Under the pieces are notes generated by a model, which had not been told where the DNA came from, made no database searches, and saw only the letters and a program-made list of their open reading frames with translations. From Methanotrichaceae archaeon (GTDB taxonomy: Archaea > Halobacteriota > Methanosarcinia > Methanotrichales > Methanotrichaceae), in NCBI GenBank assembly GCA_013178225.1, contig JABLXE010000006.1, positions 87,353 to 151,352 on the forward strand: a stretch of 64,000 bases of DNA, written 5' to 3'. Made by a program: the position numbers and the translations under genes. Positions 34,320-42,588 of this stretch are shown here, in pieces; the first letter of the stretch is position 1, and each line of letters begins with the position of its first letter.

Positions 34320-35062
34320 GATCGGTCGCTAAGATGTCATCTTTGCAGGGATATACAGTCCCAGGTCTGCCGCTGGTCCGGGAAGGCGACGACCTGGCTG
34401 CCCTGGTGAAATCCCATTTCGAGCTTCAGGATGGCGACGTTCTCCTTCTGGCCAGCACCATAGTTGCCAAGGCCGAGGGCCGTTTCAGGATGCTGGAGGA
34501 TTACCGGCCGTCGCCCCGGGCTCTGAAGATCGCGAGCGACCTTGGAAAGGACCCCCGTTTCGTGCAGGCCGTTCTGGAGGAGTCTGCAGATGTCCTGCTG
34601 GAGCGTCCTTTTCTGCTGGTTGCAACCCGTTTCGGGCACATAGGCGTTAATGCCGGCATCGACCAGTCCAATGTCGGAGAGGGCCGGATCCTGCTCCTGC
34701 CCGAGGACCCATCCGCCAGTGCGGAGGCCATTCGCGAAAGGCTTCATTGCGACTGTGCGGTGATAGTTACTGACACCTGCGGCCGCCCCTTTCGCACCGG
34801 TGTGGCTGCAGTGGCAATAGGCTGGGCGGGAATCGGGCCGCTTCGAGACTGGCGGGGCGAGCGTGACCTGCACGGAAGGCCCCTGGAGATTACCCTGGAG
34901 GCGGTTGCAGACGAGATGGCGAGCGCGGCAAACCTGCTGATGGGCGAGGCCGGAGGCGGGACTCCGGCAGTGGTTCTGCGTGGCCTTGACTACCCTCGCT
35001 GCGGCCAGAGCCTGTTCCGGACGGAGGAGCAGGACGTCATTCGCAGGCATTTGCGAAGTTGA
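34316..35062 (+). CDS. cofE: Coenzyme F420:L-glutamate ligase
   Basis: 248 residues. Adds glutamates to F420-0 with GTP, completing the side chain of the hydride carrier F420. Motifs: PLVREGDDLAALV near the start, LLASTIVAKAEGR, IGVNAGIDQSNVGEG (metal/substrate loop), CAVIVTDTCGRPFRTGV and AIGWAGIGPLRDWRG. The GTG at 34316 overlaps the preceding stop; an internal ATG six codons later is also possible. Next to cofC, 34 bases downstream, so two F420 steps are linked. Confidence 0.93.
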   Translation: MRSVAKMSSLQGYTVPGLPLVREGDDLAALVKSHFELQDGDVLLLASTIVAKAEGRFRMLEDYRPSPRALKIASDLGKDPRFVQAVLEESADVLLERPFLLVATRFGHIGVNAGIDQSNVGEGRILLLPEDPSASAEAIRERLHCDCAVIVTDTCGRPFRTGVAAVAIGWAGIGPLRDWRGERDLHGRPLEITLEAVADEMASAANLLMGEAGGGTPAVVLRGLDYPRCGQSLFRTEEQDVIRRHLRS

Positions 35063-35096
35063 ATGCTTTATCGATATTCTCAGGAAGGCTTCAGGC

Positions 35097-35744
35097 GTGC
35101 CCGGATCTGTGCAAGTGATAATCCCTTTCAAGCTGAATGGTGCCAAGAGCAGACTGGAGTCAGTCCTCTCTTCCCAAGAGCGCACGTCTCTGGCGCTGGC
35201 CATGTTCCATGATGTTCTGAAAGCGACTGCTGGAGCTGGCAGAAGAACCGTTCTGACCAGACCTGGCGGAAGAGGGTGCATCTCCGGAAATCTCGCCGTC
35301 CGGGAGTCGGAAAAGGGATTAAACGAAGCTTTGAACGAGCTTATCGAGGACTGGCAGAACTGTGGATGGCCAGAGGATCTGCTGATAGTCATGGCCGACC
35401 TGGCCCTCCTGACGAGACGCGAAGTATCCGCTTTTCTTCAGGTGGCCGGCGAGGTGGTCTTCTCTCCCGGCCGTGGAGGCGGGACCAACATGATACTGGT
35501 TCGAAGCCCCAGGTTCAGAACCTGCTACCAGGGCCTGAGCTATCTCAAACATCTCGATTCTGCCCGGAAGCTGGGCCTGGCGACAGGAATCTATGAATCG
35601 TTCAGGGCAGGCTGTGACATCGATGAGCCGTCAGACCTGCCAGAGATCCTGATTCACGGCCACGGCGAAAGCCGGGCTTTCCTGGAGGCGATCGGCTTTT
35701 CGCTATCCGAAAACGGTCGCTCCGGGCTGCTGCGAAAAAAGTAG
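35097..35744 (+). CDS. cofC: 2-phospho-L-lactate guanylyltransferase
   Basis: 215 residues from GTG 35097, chosen because AGGAAGG stands upstream and because longer in-frame starts lie inside cofE. Activates 2-phospholactate with GTP, giving the LPPG intermediate for F420. Nucleotidyl-transferase motifs: VQVIIPFKLNGAKSRLE at the N-terminus, LLIVMADLALL (metal Asp), GEVVFSPGRGGGTNMILV, and FRAGCDIDEPSDLPEIL near the end. Directly follows cofE. Confidence 0.9.
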   Translation: MPGSVQVIIPFKLNGAKSRLESVLSSQERTSLALAMFHDVLKATAGAGRRTVLTRPGGRGCISGNLAVRESEKGLNEALNELIEDWQNCGWPEDLLIVMADLALLTRREVSAFLQVAGEVVFSPGRGGGTNMILVRSPRFRTCYQGLSYLKHLDSARKLGLATGIYESFRAGCDIDEPSDLPEILIHGHGESRAFLEAIGFSLSENGRSGLLRKK

Positions 35745-35751
35745 AGCTTCT

Positions 35752-36255
35752 TTAGTAAACGGTCACCCTTTTCACGCCCTCCATCTCCGTCAGAAGCCGG
35801 ACCAGGTCTCCGGGAATTTTGCCTTCGGTGATGATGGTGAGCTTCGGGTCTTCCACGAAATAAGGATCGTCAGACACTGCCTGGCGGATGGAGAGGCCGT
35901 ACCTGGCGACGGCGCTGGCCACGCTGCCCAGCAGTCCCGTCTTGGCGGCATTAACCGGCGTGATCTCTATTACCCCCAGCCCCAGCACCGGCGCGACATC
36001 CCCTAAAAAGGTCATGGAATGAATATTCCGGAAGACCTTCCACAGGGTCTGGTCTTCGCGAATGGCCTGGGCGGTGGTATCCACCACTCTTCGATCTACA
36101 TCCAGCTCTTTGGCGATCTGGGCATGAGGTATCTCGATTGAGCCCGAGACCACCCTGCCGCGATCGCTGATCTGAAACCCTCTCTGCAGGATGAGTCTTA
36201 TGACCTTTTCCTGGGCCGGGAACCTCTTGAATTTATTGAGAATTTCCTGCCACAT
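35752..36255 (-). CDS. ACT-domain regulator of amino-acid metabolism (COG2150-like)
   Basis: 167 residues. N-terminal helix-turn-helix-like part (about 1-80) with KELDVDRRVVDTTAQAIRED; C-terminal ACT domain (about 90-167) with GLGVIEITPVNAAKTGLLGS and LSIRQAVSDDPYFVED. Such archaeal proteins are annotated as ACT-domain regulators, presumed to sense an amino acid. Whether it binds DNA is inference. Convergent with cofC; the AAA ATPase gene lies upstream on the same strand. Confidence 0.8.
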   Translation of the reverse strand: MWQEILNKFKRFPAQEKVIRLILQRGFQISDRGRVVSGSIEIPHAQIAKELDVDRRVVDTTAQAIREDQTLWKVFRNIHSMTFLGDVAPVLGLGVIEITPVNAAKTGLLGSVASAVARYGLSIRQAVSDDPYFVEDPKLTIITEGKIPGDLVRLLTEMEGVKRVTVY

Positions 36256-36356
36256 ATTAGTCCACCTAACCCTAGTGCTGAAGGTATTAAAAAGGGCATC
36301 CCCTTAGCCCAGAAATAGCTTCTAGTAAGCCCCGTGGCTGCAGGGTCCCGTAAATT

Positions 36357-37454
36357 TCAGGAGAACATCTCTTTGGGAGGCTCCCGGTAGTCCTTCCGTG
36401 CTTTGGAGACCTTCTCCTCCAGATGCCCCTGAGAAATGCCGCATCCGTCCATAATGGCGTGGTGAAGGGCGGCTTTGAGCACTTTTTCCACCAGGTCTCT
36501 TCCGGAAAATCCTTCCGTGGCCCTGGCGATCTCATGCAGATTTACGTCCTTCATCTCCTGGGGCAGAGTTCGAGAGTTGAACTCCAGGATTTGCAGCCGC
36601 TCCTCAAGGCTTGGCAGCTTGAACTCTATCTCTTCTTCAAACCGGGAGCGTATGGAGCTGTCGATGAACTCTATCTTGTTGGTGGCGGCAATGGTGCAGA
36701 CGCCCTCTCGGTTCTGAATGCCGTCCATCTCGGTCAGGAGCGAATTCACGATCTCAGAGACATCTCCTCGAAGGTCCTGATAGCGCCGGTCGAGGGCGAT
36801 CGCGTCCAGCTCGTCGATGAATATGATGCAGGGCGCAATCTGCTCGGCCTTTTCGTAGAGGCTGTGAATCTGGCGAGCCCCTTCGCCCACGAATTCCCCT
36901 ATGAGCGACGTGGCCTTTACCGGCAGCATGGGAACGCCGGCTTCTGTGGCCAGGGCTTTGGCAATCATGGTCTTTCCTGTGCCGGATACACCATAAAAGA
37001 GCACGTTTCTGGGGGCCCACCGGCCGAACTTTTCCGGCTCAGCCAGGAATTTCTCTACGATCTTAACCTTTCGTTTGGCTGTCTCCTGGCCGATGACGTC
37101 ATCGAACCTGACGTTGTATTCGACCTTCGCAGGCTCCGTCTTCTTTTCGACCTCGATTACTGTCTCAGAGCCCACCACGGAAAAGCGCGGATAGACTTTT
37201 ACCACTTTGAAGGCAAAATCTGGATAAAGTCTGCGATCGAAGAGATAGCTCCCGGGTCTTACATTCTCACCGTACCACTGTTCACGGGCATACAGCTCAA
37301 AGAGCCTGGGCTCTGCCACCACCGGATACTCCTGGAACAGGCTCTTTAAGGGATACCCTGCCGGCCGGAGAAGCATATACCTGGCACCCATGGCCCGGCT
37401 CCGGTCGAGTTTTCCTCTCTCTCCCTTGGTTCCGCTCTTCTGAATGGATCGCAC
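36357..37454 (-). CDS. AAA+ ATPase, archaeal COG1223-like
   Basis: 365 residues. N-terminal domain of about 115 residues with archaeal-specific strands, then one AAA module: VIGQETAKRKVK, Walker A GVSGTGKT (155-162), Walker B IIFIDELDAI, second region of homology ATNKIEFIDSSIRSRFEEE with the Arg finger. Similar to proteasome-activating and Cdc48-type unfoldases but shorter, without an obvious coiled coil. The GTG at 37454 fits a leaderless start behind a TTTAATAA box; ATG 37391 is an alternative. Substrate unknown. Confidence 0.85.
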   Translation of the reverse strand: MRSIQKSGTKGERGKLDRSRAMGARYMLLRPAGYPLKSLFQEYPVVAEPRLFELYAREQWYGENVRPGSYLFDRRLYPDFAFKVVKVYPRFSVVGSETVIEVEKKTEPAKVEYNVRFDDVIGQETAKRKVKIVEKFLAEPEKFGRWAPRNVLFYGVSGTGKTMIAKALATEAGVPMLPVKATSLIGEFVGEGARQIHSLYEKAEQIAPCIIFIDELDAIALDRRYQDLRGDVSEIVNSLLTEMDGIQNREGVCTIAATNKIEFIDSSIRSRFEEEIEFKLPSLEERLQILEFNSRTLPQEMKDVNLHEIARATEGFSGRDLVEKVLKAALHHAIMDGCGISQGHLEEKVSKARKDYREPPKEMFS

Positions 37455-37577
37455 AAAGAAATTTGGAGTCCGAAGATTATTAAAGCTATTGGCTTTTTCG
37501 GTGGTCGGGTCCGATAGTAATTAATACCACTTCATCCAAGCACTAGGCATCTGATGATGTAGGTGGAGGATAAAAAA

Positions 37578-37670
37578 ATGGGAGATAATGCAGTAGCGAT
37601 TGTCTTGATGGTAGTCGGGTTTCTGATCACATTCATGCTGCCGCTCTACGCCCTGACCGCACTGTTCTGA
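37578..37670 (+). CDS. 30-residue single-pass membrane peptide
   Basis: ATG-to-TGA frame of 30 codons with a textbook leader AGGTGGAGGATAAAAAA. The product starts MGDNAVAIVLMVVGFLITF and is hydrophobic to its end LYALTALF. It is followed by two hairpins and a T-run, so it makes its own short transcript. No family recognised. Size, strong ribosome-binding site and terminator give good support. Confidence 0.65.
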   Translation: MGDNAVAIVLMVVGFLITFMLPLYALTALF

Positions 37671-37684
37671 GCGGACAGAAAGAC

Positions 37685-37735
37685 GCCTAATTTTTAGGCC
37701 GGTAGCGGATGCTCTTTTAAAGAGTCTTTTTTCTG
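37685..37735 (+). terminator. Double hairpin terminator of the 30-residue peptide gene
   Basis: First hairpin GCCTAA-TTT-TTAGGC (37685-37699), second CTCTTTTAAAGAG (37712-37724) followed by TCTTTTTT. Lies 15-65 bases after the stop codon. Confidence 0.6.
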
Positions 37736-37829
37736 GCTGGTTCCTTTTTACGGGGCATAAGCCTATTATAGATAACATACACAAATAATCTCGGGAGTAA
37801 ATGCTTTATATCTCGGGGATGCTGGGCAG

Positions 37830-38492
37830 ATGAGGTATTCGCTTCTTCCTGCCATCGTAATTTTGATCTGTTCTTCCTCGGTAGCTACAGAAGTCAACGA
37901 TCTGTGGCTGCTGCTGTCCAGCTATGAAGATATCGGCATCACGGTCAAGGACCTGGCCTTCTTCCTGGTCACCCACGGCTACGATGCGTTACCCGGGAAA
38001 TCTTACGTCACAGTTGAGATCTCTGACGGATCGGAAGTCTATCTCACGCCCAACGGCGGCGCTGAAAGGCTGGCCGATTTGTGGATGACGCCTCCGGCCG
38101 AGAAGGCCGGGCCGGTGAAGGTCATATCTTCGGATGCAGTTCAAGTTGATGTGAGGCGCGACAGGACCGGCAATGCCGGTTTTATAAAGACCGCCAGCAG
38201 ATACGTAATCTTTCCCGTGGCTCCGCTGGGAATGTGCTACGATGGGTCTCAGCAGCTGGAAAACACTTACAAAAGCTTTGGATACGATGTGAATTACATG
38301 TACGATCCCAGCGGATTCGACTCTCAAGGTCATCTCTGGATTGTGCTGGAAGACGACCATACCGATACCTGGTTGGCCGTAGACAGCTACTATGGTGTGA
38401 TGGCGGATGACGATTCATACTATCGGGCTCCCTATGCCTTTGCGGACTTTAAATATCTGGATTCGGTGAACCCAAAATGGAACGCAGGTTGA
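37830..38492 (+). CDS. Exported protein, possible transglutaminase-like remnant fold
   Basis: 220 residues with signal peptide MRYSLLPAIVILICSSSV. The C-terminal part contains GHLWIVLEDDHTDTWLAVDS, similar in rhythm to the His...Asp region of transglutaminase-like domains (H-x-W-V ... W-x-x-V-D), preceded by PLGMCYDGSQQLENTYKSFG, which could hold the Cys. The similarity is weak, and the catalytic triad is unproven. Secreted or surface protein; start of a block of cell-surface genes. Confidence 0.6.
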   Translation: MRYSLLPAIVILICSSSVATEVNDLWLLLSSYEDIGITVKDLAFFLVTHGYDALPGKSYVTVEISDGSEVYLTPNGGAERLADLWMTPPAEKAGPVKVISSDAVQVDVRRDRTGNAGFIKTASRYVIFPVAPLGMCYDGSQQLENTYKSFGYDVNYMYDPSGFDSQGHLWIVLEDDHTDTWLAVDSYYGVMADDDSYYRAPYAFADFKYLDSVNPKWNAG

Positions 38493-38559
38493 GCTGTTTA
38501 GTTGAGGAACGCGAGGCCTGTGATGAAGGTAGATGGTGGGCTGAAAGGAGAGAACGATT

Positions 38560-39726
38560 ATGTCACATGCTTTGAAGCCTGCAATATGTCTGTTATTGCT
38601 GGCCTGTTGTGCAGCCGGCCAGTTGCTACCGGAGTTCGATTTCCTGGCTGCTGACCGCGCGGATATGCGCTCTCAAGATATGTCCGGCTTGAATCTTTCC
38701 GGACTATCCATGAACCAATCGGACATGAGAAATGCCAACCTGAACGGATCGGAACTGAGAAACTGCTGGCTCAGGTCGAGCTGGCTGAGCGGTGCCCATC
38801 TTGAGGCAGCAGATCTGTCCGGCTCCGATCTGGGCGGAGCCGTGCTGGAGGATGCAGATCTGAAAAACGCTGATTTGACCGGATGCAACCTCAAAGGAAG
38901 CCAGCTCTCGGGAGCCGATCTTGGCGGAGCCAGGCTCCAGAAGGCCGATCTGACCGATGCCGATCTTTCTGATTCAGATCTATCTGGCGCAGATTTAAGC
39001 GATGCCAGGCTCTTCCGTTCAGATCTCAGCGGCGCAAATCTGAGAGGGATGTATCTATTTAACGCCAATATGATCGGGTCGCATCTGAGCTGGGCCGATC
39101 TCAGCTCGGCTTTTATGAGTCGAGCCCAGCTTTCTCGCGCAGAGCTTTACAGCACCGACCTGAGCGGTTGTGATCTGCGGGATGCCGACTTTACCAGGGC
39201 TTACATGATGAGGGCCAATTTGACCGGGGCGAATATAGACTCTGCCAGTTTGGCCTATGCGGATCTAACTGAAGCGAGGCTTGCAGGAGCCAGTCTGGTC
39301 GGAACCAGGATGCCCTATGCCGACCTGACCAGGGCCGATCTGACCGATGCCGATCTATCCGGCGCGGACCTGAACTCCGTCCGGCTGGTTGGCGCGGTTT
39401 TAGAGGATGCCAGGCTTGACCGGGTCGACCTGCACCGCATAGACTTGAGGGGGGTTAACTTGAGAGGGGCTGACATGGAAAACGCGAATTTAGACACCGT
39501 ATTTTTGACCAATGCCGACTTATCCGGCGCTGATCTGAGCGGTGCTACTTTCACTCAGGTGGAGCTGTCCGGAGCGAACCTCAGCGCCGCAAATCTGAAA
39601 AATGTCAAGTACGATCAGTTTACCCTCTACTCTCTGGCCGAAGCCAAACTGGATGGGGCCCTTTTATCGGAAAATTTGAAGGAGGATCTCAGGGCTCTTT
39701 CGTCCAGGCCAGAACCCCCAGCGTGA
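38560..39726 (+). CDS. Secreted pentapeptide-repeat protein A
   Basis: 388 residues. Signal peptide (MSHALKPAICLLLLACCAAG), then almost continuous A(D/N)LxX pentapeptides (for example LSGADLSDARLFRSDLSGAN), predicted to form a right-handed quadrilateral beta-helix. Ends with a short tail DQFTLYSLAEAKLDGALLSE. GGAGAGAACGATT precedes the ATG. Paralogue of the 387-residue protein at 41121-42284; the beta-helix protein gene between them is on the opposite strand. Extracellular pentapeptide proteins are uncommon; function unknown. Confidence 0.9.
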   Translation: MSHALKPAICLLLLACCAAGQLLPEFDFLAADRADMRSQDMSGLNLSGLSMNQSDMRNANLNGSELRNCWLRSSWLSGAHLEAADLSGSDLGGAVLEDADLKNADLTGCNLKGSQLSGADLGGARLQKADLTDADLSDSDLSGADLSDARLFRSDLSGANLRGMYLFNANMIGSHLSWADLSSAFMSRAQLSRAELYSTDLSGCDLRDADFTRAYMMRANLTGANIDSASLAYADLTEARLAGASLVGTRMPYADLTRADLTDADLSGADLNSVRLVGAVLEDARLDRVDLHRIDLRGVNLRGADMENANLDTVFLTNADLSGADLSGATFTQVELSGANLSAANLKNVKYDQFTLYSLAEAKLDGALLSENLKEDLRALSSRPEPPA

Positions 39727-39851
39727 ATGCCGGGCTCCATGCCTCCATCGGCGTTTTTCCGTCTTTGCGGAGGTTCCGGACCATGAAAGTCGATCGGGGT
39801 CCATAGATCTGCCCGATCGCCCCCATCATCTTTTGCGGGAGAGGCTGTATC

Positions 39852-40913
39852 TCAGTACCGCCTCTCTGCCCCGGAAGCATTTCGGTAAAAGGTGTTCCTA
39901 GCATTATTATTCAGATTGTTGCCATAAATTCGGTTTTTCTGGTCCGAACCTGAGTCTGATATGACGAACACCCCGAATTCATTCTTGGTAACCGTATTGT
40001 TGAAAACGGTATTGTTGAAGGACTCGGTGCTCATGTAAATGCCGTACACATTCTCAGAGGCGCGATTCTGGATGATGGTGTTGTTGCAGCTGTTCAGGAG
40101 ATATATTCCAAATATGTTTCCCCGCAAACGGTTGCCTATTATGTTCGAAAATGAAGTATTGTAAAGATATATGGCTGCCCAGTTATCCGCAAGTTCCTGG
40201 TCCTTCACGGTGATGTTGCGGCAGTTTACGCAGTAGATGTCCCCTGCAGGGGATAAGGCATCTATGGTTATGTCGGATTTGTTCATCAGAAAATAGATGG
40301 GCTTTCCGTCCACCAGATTTGTGTCATCTATTTGATTGCAGCTGCCTCTTGATGAGACCAGAAAATTCTGTTCGTTGCCAATCATTCGGTTATTTTGCAG
40401 TACATTTCCGGCGGAATTGGACAGTGAGAGGCCGAAGAGGTTATCCACGGCCAGGTTACTGGCCAGCAGGTTGTTATTGGCATCCTTCAGATACATGCCC
40501 ATCTCATGACTCTGCCTGGCGGTATTGTTGACGACGGTGTTGTTATCGGACGTGATTTTAATTCCGGCCTGTTCCTGCCCGGCCGCATTCTGGGCACAGA
40601 ATCCGTCCAGGACGATTCCGGGGGCTGACAAGGTTATGGCGCTTCCAAGCCCCAAGGCGTCGATCACCGGCAGGCCGTTTCCCGTATCCCTGCCGATCAA
40701 TGTTATATTTTTAGTTAAGTTCAGGTTCTCAAAATATGTTCCACTTTCCACTAAAATTAAATCTCCTGAGGTCGCCATATCAATGGCTTTCTGGATTTTA
40801 TCTCCAGCCGCTACGGTGAAAGTTGTCGATTGACCTATCACTAAAATTAAGGACAAAGTCAACGCTATTGCTGGAATTAAGTGACAGTAAGTTCTTCCCT
40901 TCTCCTGGTCCAT
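39852..40913 (-). CDS. NosD-like right-handed beta-helix surface protein
   Basis: 353 residues. Signal peptide region (LIPAIALTLSLILVIGQSTT), then parallel beta-helix repeats typical of NosD/PbH1 proteins: AIDMATSGDLILVESGTYFE (capping), NNTVVNNTARQSHEMGMYLK, NNTIIQNRASENVYGIYMST. Many Asn-rich coils. Such proteins are abundant at methanogen surfaces and bind carbohydrates or ions; no copper site is evident. Lies between the two pentapeptide genes but on the other strand. Confidence 0.85.
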   Translation of the reverse strand: MDQEKGRTYCHLIPAIALTLSLILVIGQSTTFTVAAGDKIQKAIDMATSGDLILVESGTYFENLNLTKNITLIGRDTGNGLPVIDALGLGSAITLSAPGIVLDGFCAQNAAGQEQAGIKITSDNNTVVNNTARQSHEMGMYLKDANNNLLASNLAVDNLFGLSLSNSAGNVLQNNRMIGNEQNFLVSSRGSCNQIDDTNLVDGKPIYFLMNKSDITIDALSPAGDIYCVNCRNITVKDQELADNWAAIYLYNTSFSNIIGNRLRGNIFGIYLLNSCNNTIIQNRASENVYGIYMSTESFNNTVFNNTVTKNEFGVFVISDSGSDQKNRIYGNNLNNNARNTFYRNASGAERRY

Positions 40914-41120
40914 AGCTGAATCACCGTATGCAATTTATATTTGTCTAGGGTCCTGTGGACTATTAAATTTTTCCTGTCTAGCTATTCGGCTCCAATTGTG
41001 CATAAGTTTTATAACATAAATGAACAGATGAAATATAGTGATCCTCTGGATTTGCTCATCAAAGATGCTTTTGAGGTTGATATTAAAAGTACAGAGACAT
41101 ATGGGAATGGTTGGACAGAA

Positions 41121-42284
41121 ATGAGATTTGATCCCGGAATATTGATAGGCCTGCTCGTTCTGGCAAATTGCGTTTCAGCTGTTGAAACGGATGATCTGTC
41201 TGCCGATTCTTTGGTGAATCGAGCTAATCTCAGCCATATGGATCTTGCAGGCAGCAATCTTAGCTCTCGCAGCCTCAATCAATCTGATTTCAGAGAGAGC
41301 AATCTGACGGAGACAAACCTCAGCGGCTGCCGACTGAGATCTGCCTGGTTCGATAAGGCCGATCTCTCATCGGCCAATCTGAGCCAGGCCGACCTGACCG
41401 GAGCTGTGCTGTCTGATGCCAATCTCTGTGCAGCCGATTTAACGGAGGCCGTTCTCAATGCAGCTCAGATGTCCGGGGCGGATCTTGCGAATGCCCGTAT
41501 GGTCGGATCCGATCTTACAGATGCGGATTTGTCTGATTGCGACTTGATAGGGGCAGATTTGACCGGTGCCAGGCTCTTTCGAGCCGATCTGTCAGGGGCC
41601 GATCTTCGGGACATGTATCTTGCAAGGGCCAATCTCATAGGTGCTCATGTCAGCTGGGCCGACCTCAGCGATGCCTATCTAACCTCCGGCCAGCTCTCAC
41701 GAGCGGAACTATACAGTGCCAATCTCAGCCGGGCAGATCTGACCGAAGCCGATTTTACCAGAGCTTACCTCATGAGGTCAATTCTCCGGGAAGCCAGGCT
41801 CAGCCGGGCTAATCTGGCCTATGCCGATCTTACCGAGTGCGATCTTCGAGCGGCCGTTATGATTGGTGCAGATCTTTCTTATGCTGACTTGACCCGGGCC
41901 GATCTGTCAGATGCCGATCTATCTGACTGCAACCTGAACTCCGTCCGGCTGACCGGGGCCAACCTCTCACGGGTCAAGATGGAACGGATCGATCTGCGTC
42001 AGATGGATATGAGGGGGATCGACCTCTCCGGAGGCTCTTTGAAAGGCCTGAATATGTACACCGTCTTCCTGACCAATGCCAACCTGGAAAAGGCCGATCT
42101 GCGCGGCGCCAATCTGGTTCAGGTGGAGCTGACCGGCGCGAACCTGTGCGATGCCCGCCTGGAGAAGATAAGCTACGATCAGTTCACGCTTTATTCGCTG
42201 GCCAAAGCTGATCTTCGTGGCGCCGGGATGTCTGAGAACTTAAGACAGGACCTTGCCGCGATATCGATTGCCGGACCTCGATGA
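41121..42284 (+). CDS. Secreted pentapeptide-repeat protein B
   Basis: 387 residues from ATG 41121, chosen because it begins a signal peptide (MRFDPGILIGLLVLANCVSA) and makes the protein the same length as its paralogue; the open frame itself starts 180 bases earlier. Pentapeptides of A(D/N)LxX type fill nearly the whole protein (LSDADLSDCNLNSVRLTGAN). The tail KISYDQFTLYSLAKADLRGA matches that of protein A. Duplication is clear; the copies have diverged widely in the middle. Extracellular role unknown. Confidence 0.88.
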   Translation: MRFDPGILIGLLVLANCVSAVETDDLSADSLVNRANLSHMDLAGSNLSSRSLNQSDFRESNLTETNLSGCRLRSAWFDKADLSSANLSQADLTGAVLSDANLCAADLTEAVLNAAQMSGADLANARMVGSDLTDADLSDCDLIGADLTGARLFRADLSGADLRDMYLARANLIGAHVSWADLSDAYLTSGQLSRAELYSANLSRADLTEADFTRAYLMRSILREARLSRANLAYADLTECDLRAAVMIGADLSYADLTRADLSDADLSDCNLNSVRLTGANLSRVKMERIDLRQMDMRGIDLSGGSLKGLNMYTVFLTNANLEKADLRGANLVQVELTGANLCDARLEKISYDQFTLYSLAKADLRGAGMSENLRQDLAAISIAGPR

Positions 42285-42588
42285 TCGGGCCCGGTCCTCA
42301 ATCTTTTGGGAAAGGAATCAGCGCTTTTTTTAATCAGCTTCACATGGACTTTTGAACCCGCGCCGGTCCGGGAGAGCCTCATTTTAAAAAGACCACGGAC
42401 TCGGCAAAAGCCCGGGTCCTTTGTAGCTGAGGAGAAGCCCTTCGCCTGAAATTCAGGCCGTCCGTGGCCGGGCCGGATGGAACCCGGGGGTTTTCTGGCA
42501 TCCCACAATTTTTTCCGAGACTGGGCCAGGGCCGTCGCTGTCTTTTCCCCTTGGCCAAACCCTGGTGCCCTCGATTGGAAATAGCCCC
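42285..42588. other. Convergent intergenic region, no gene seen
   Basis: About 300 GC-rich bases between the convergent pentapeptide B and giant surface protein genes. Several short inverted repeats and T-runs (near 42322-42332 and 42492-42520) could end either transcript, but none stands out. Confidence 0.35.

Noticed and set aside
39689..39904. 71-codon minus-strand ORF as a C-terminal continuation of the NosD-like protein
   Set aside because: Reads antisense to the end of pentapeptide gene A and lacks beta-helix repeats.
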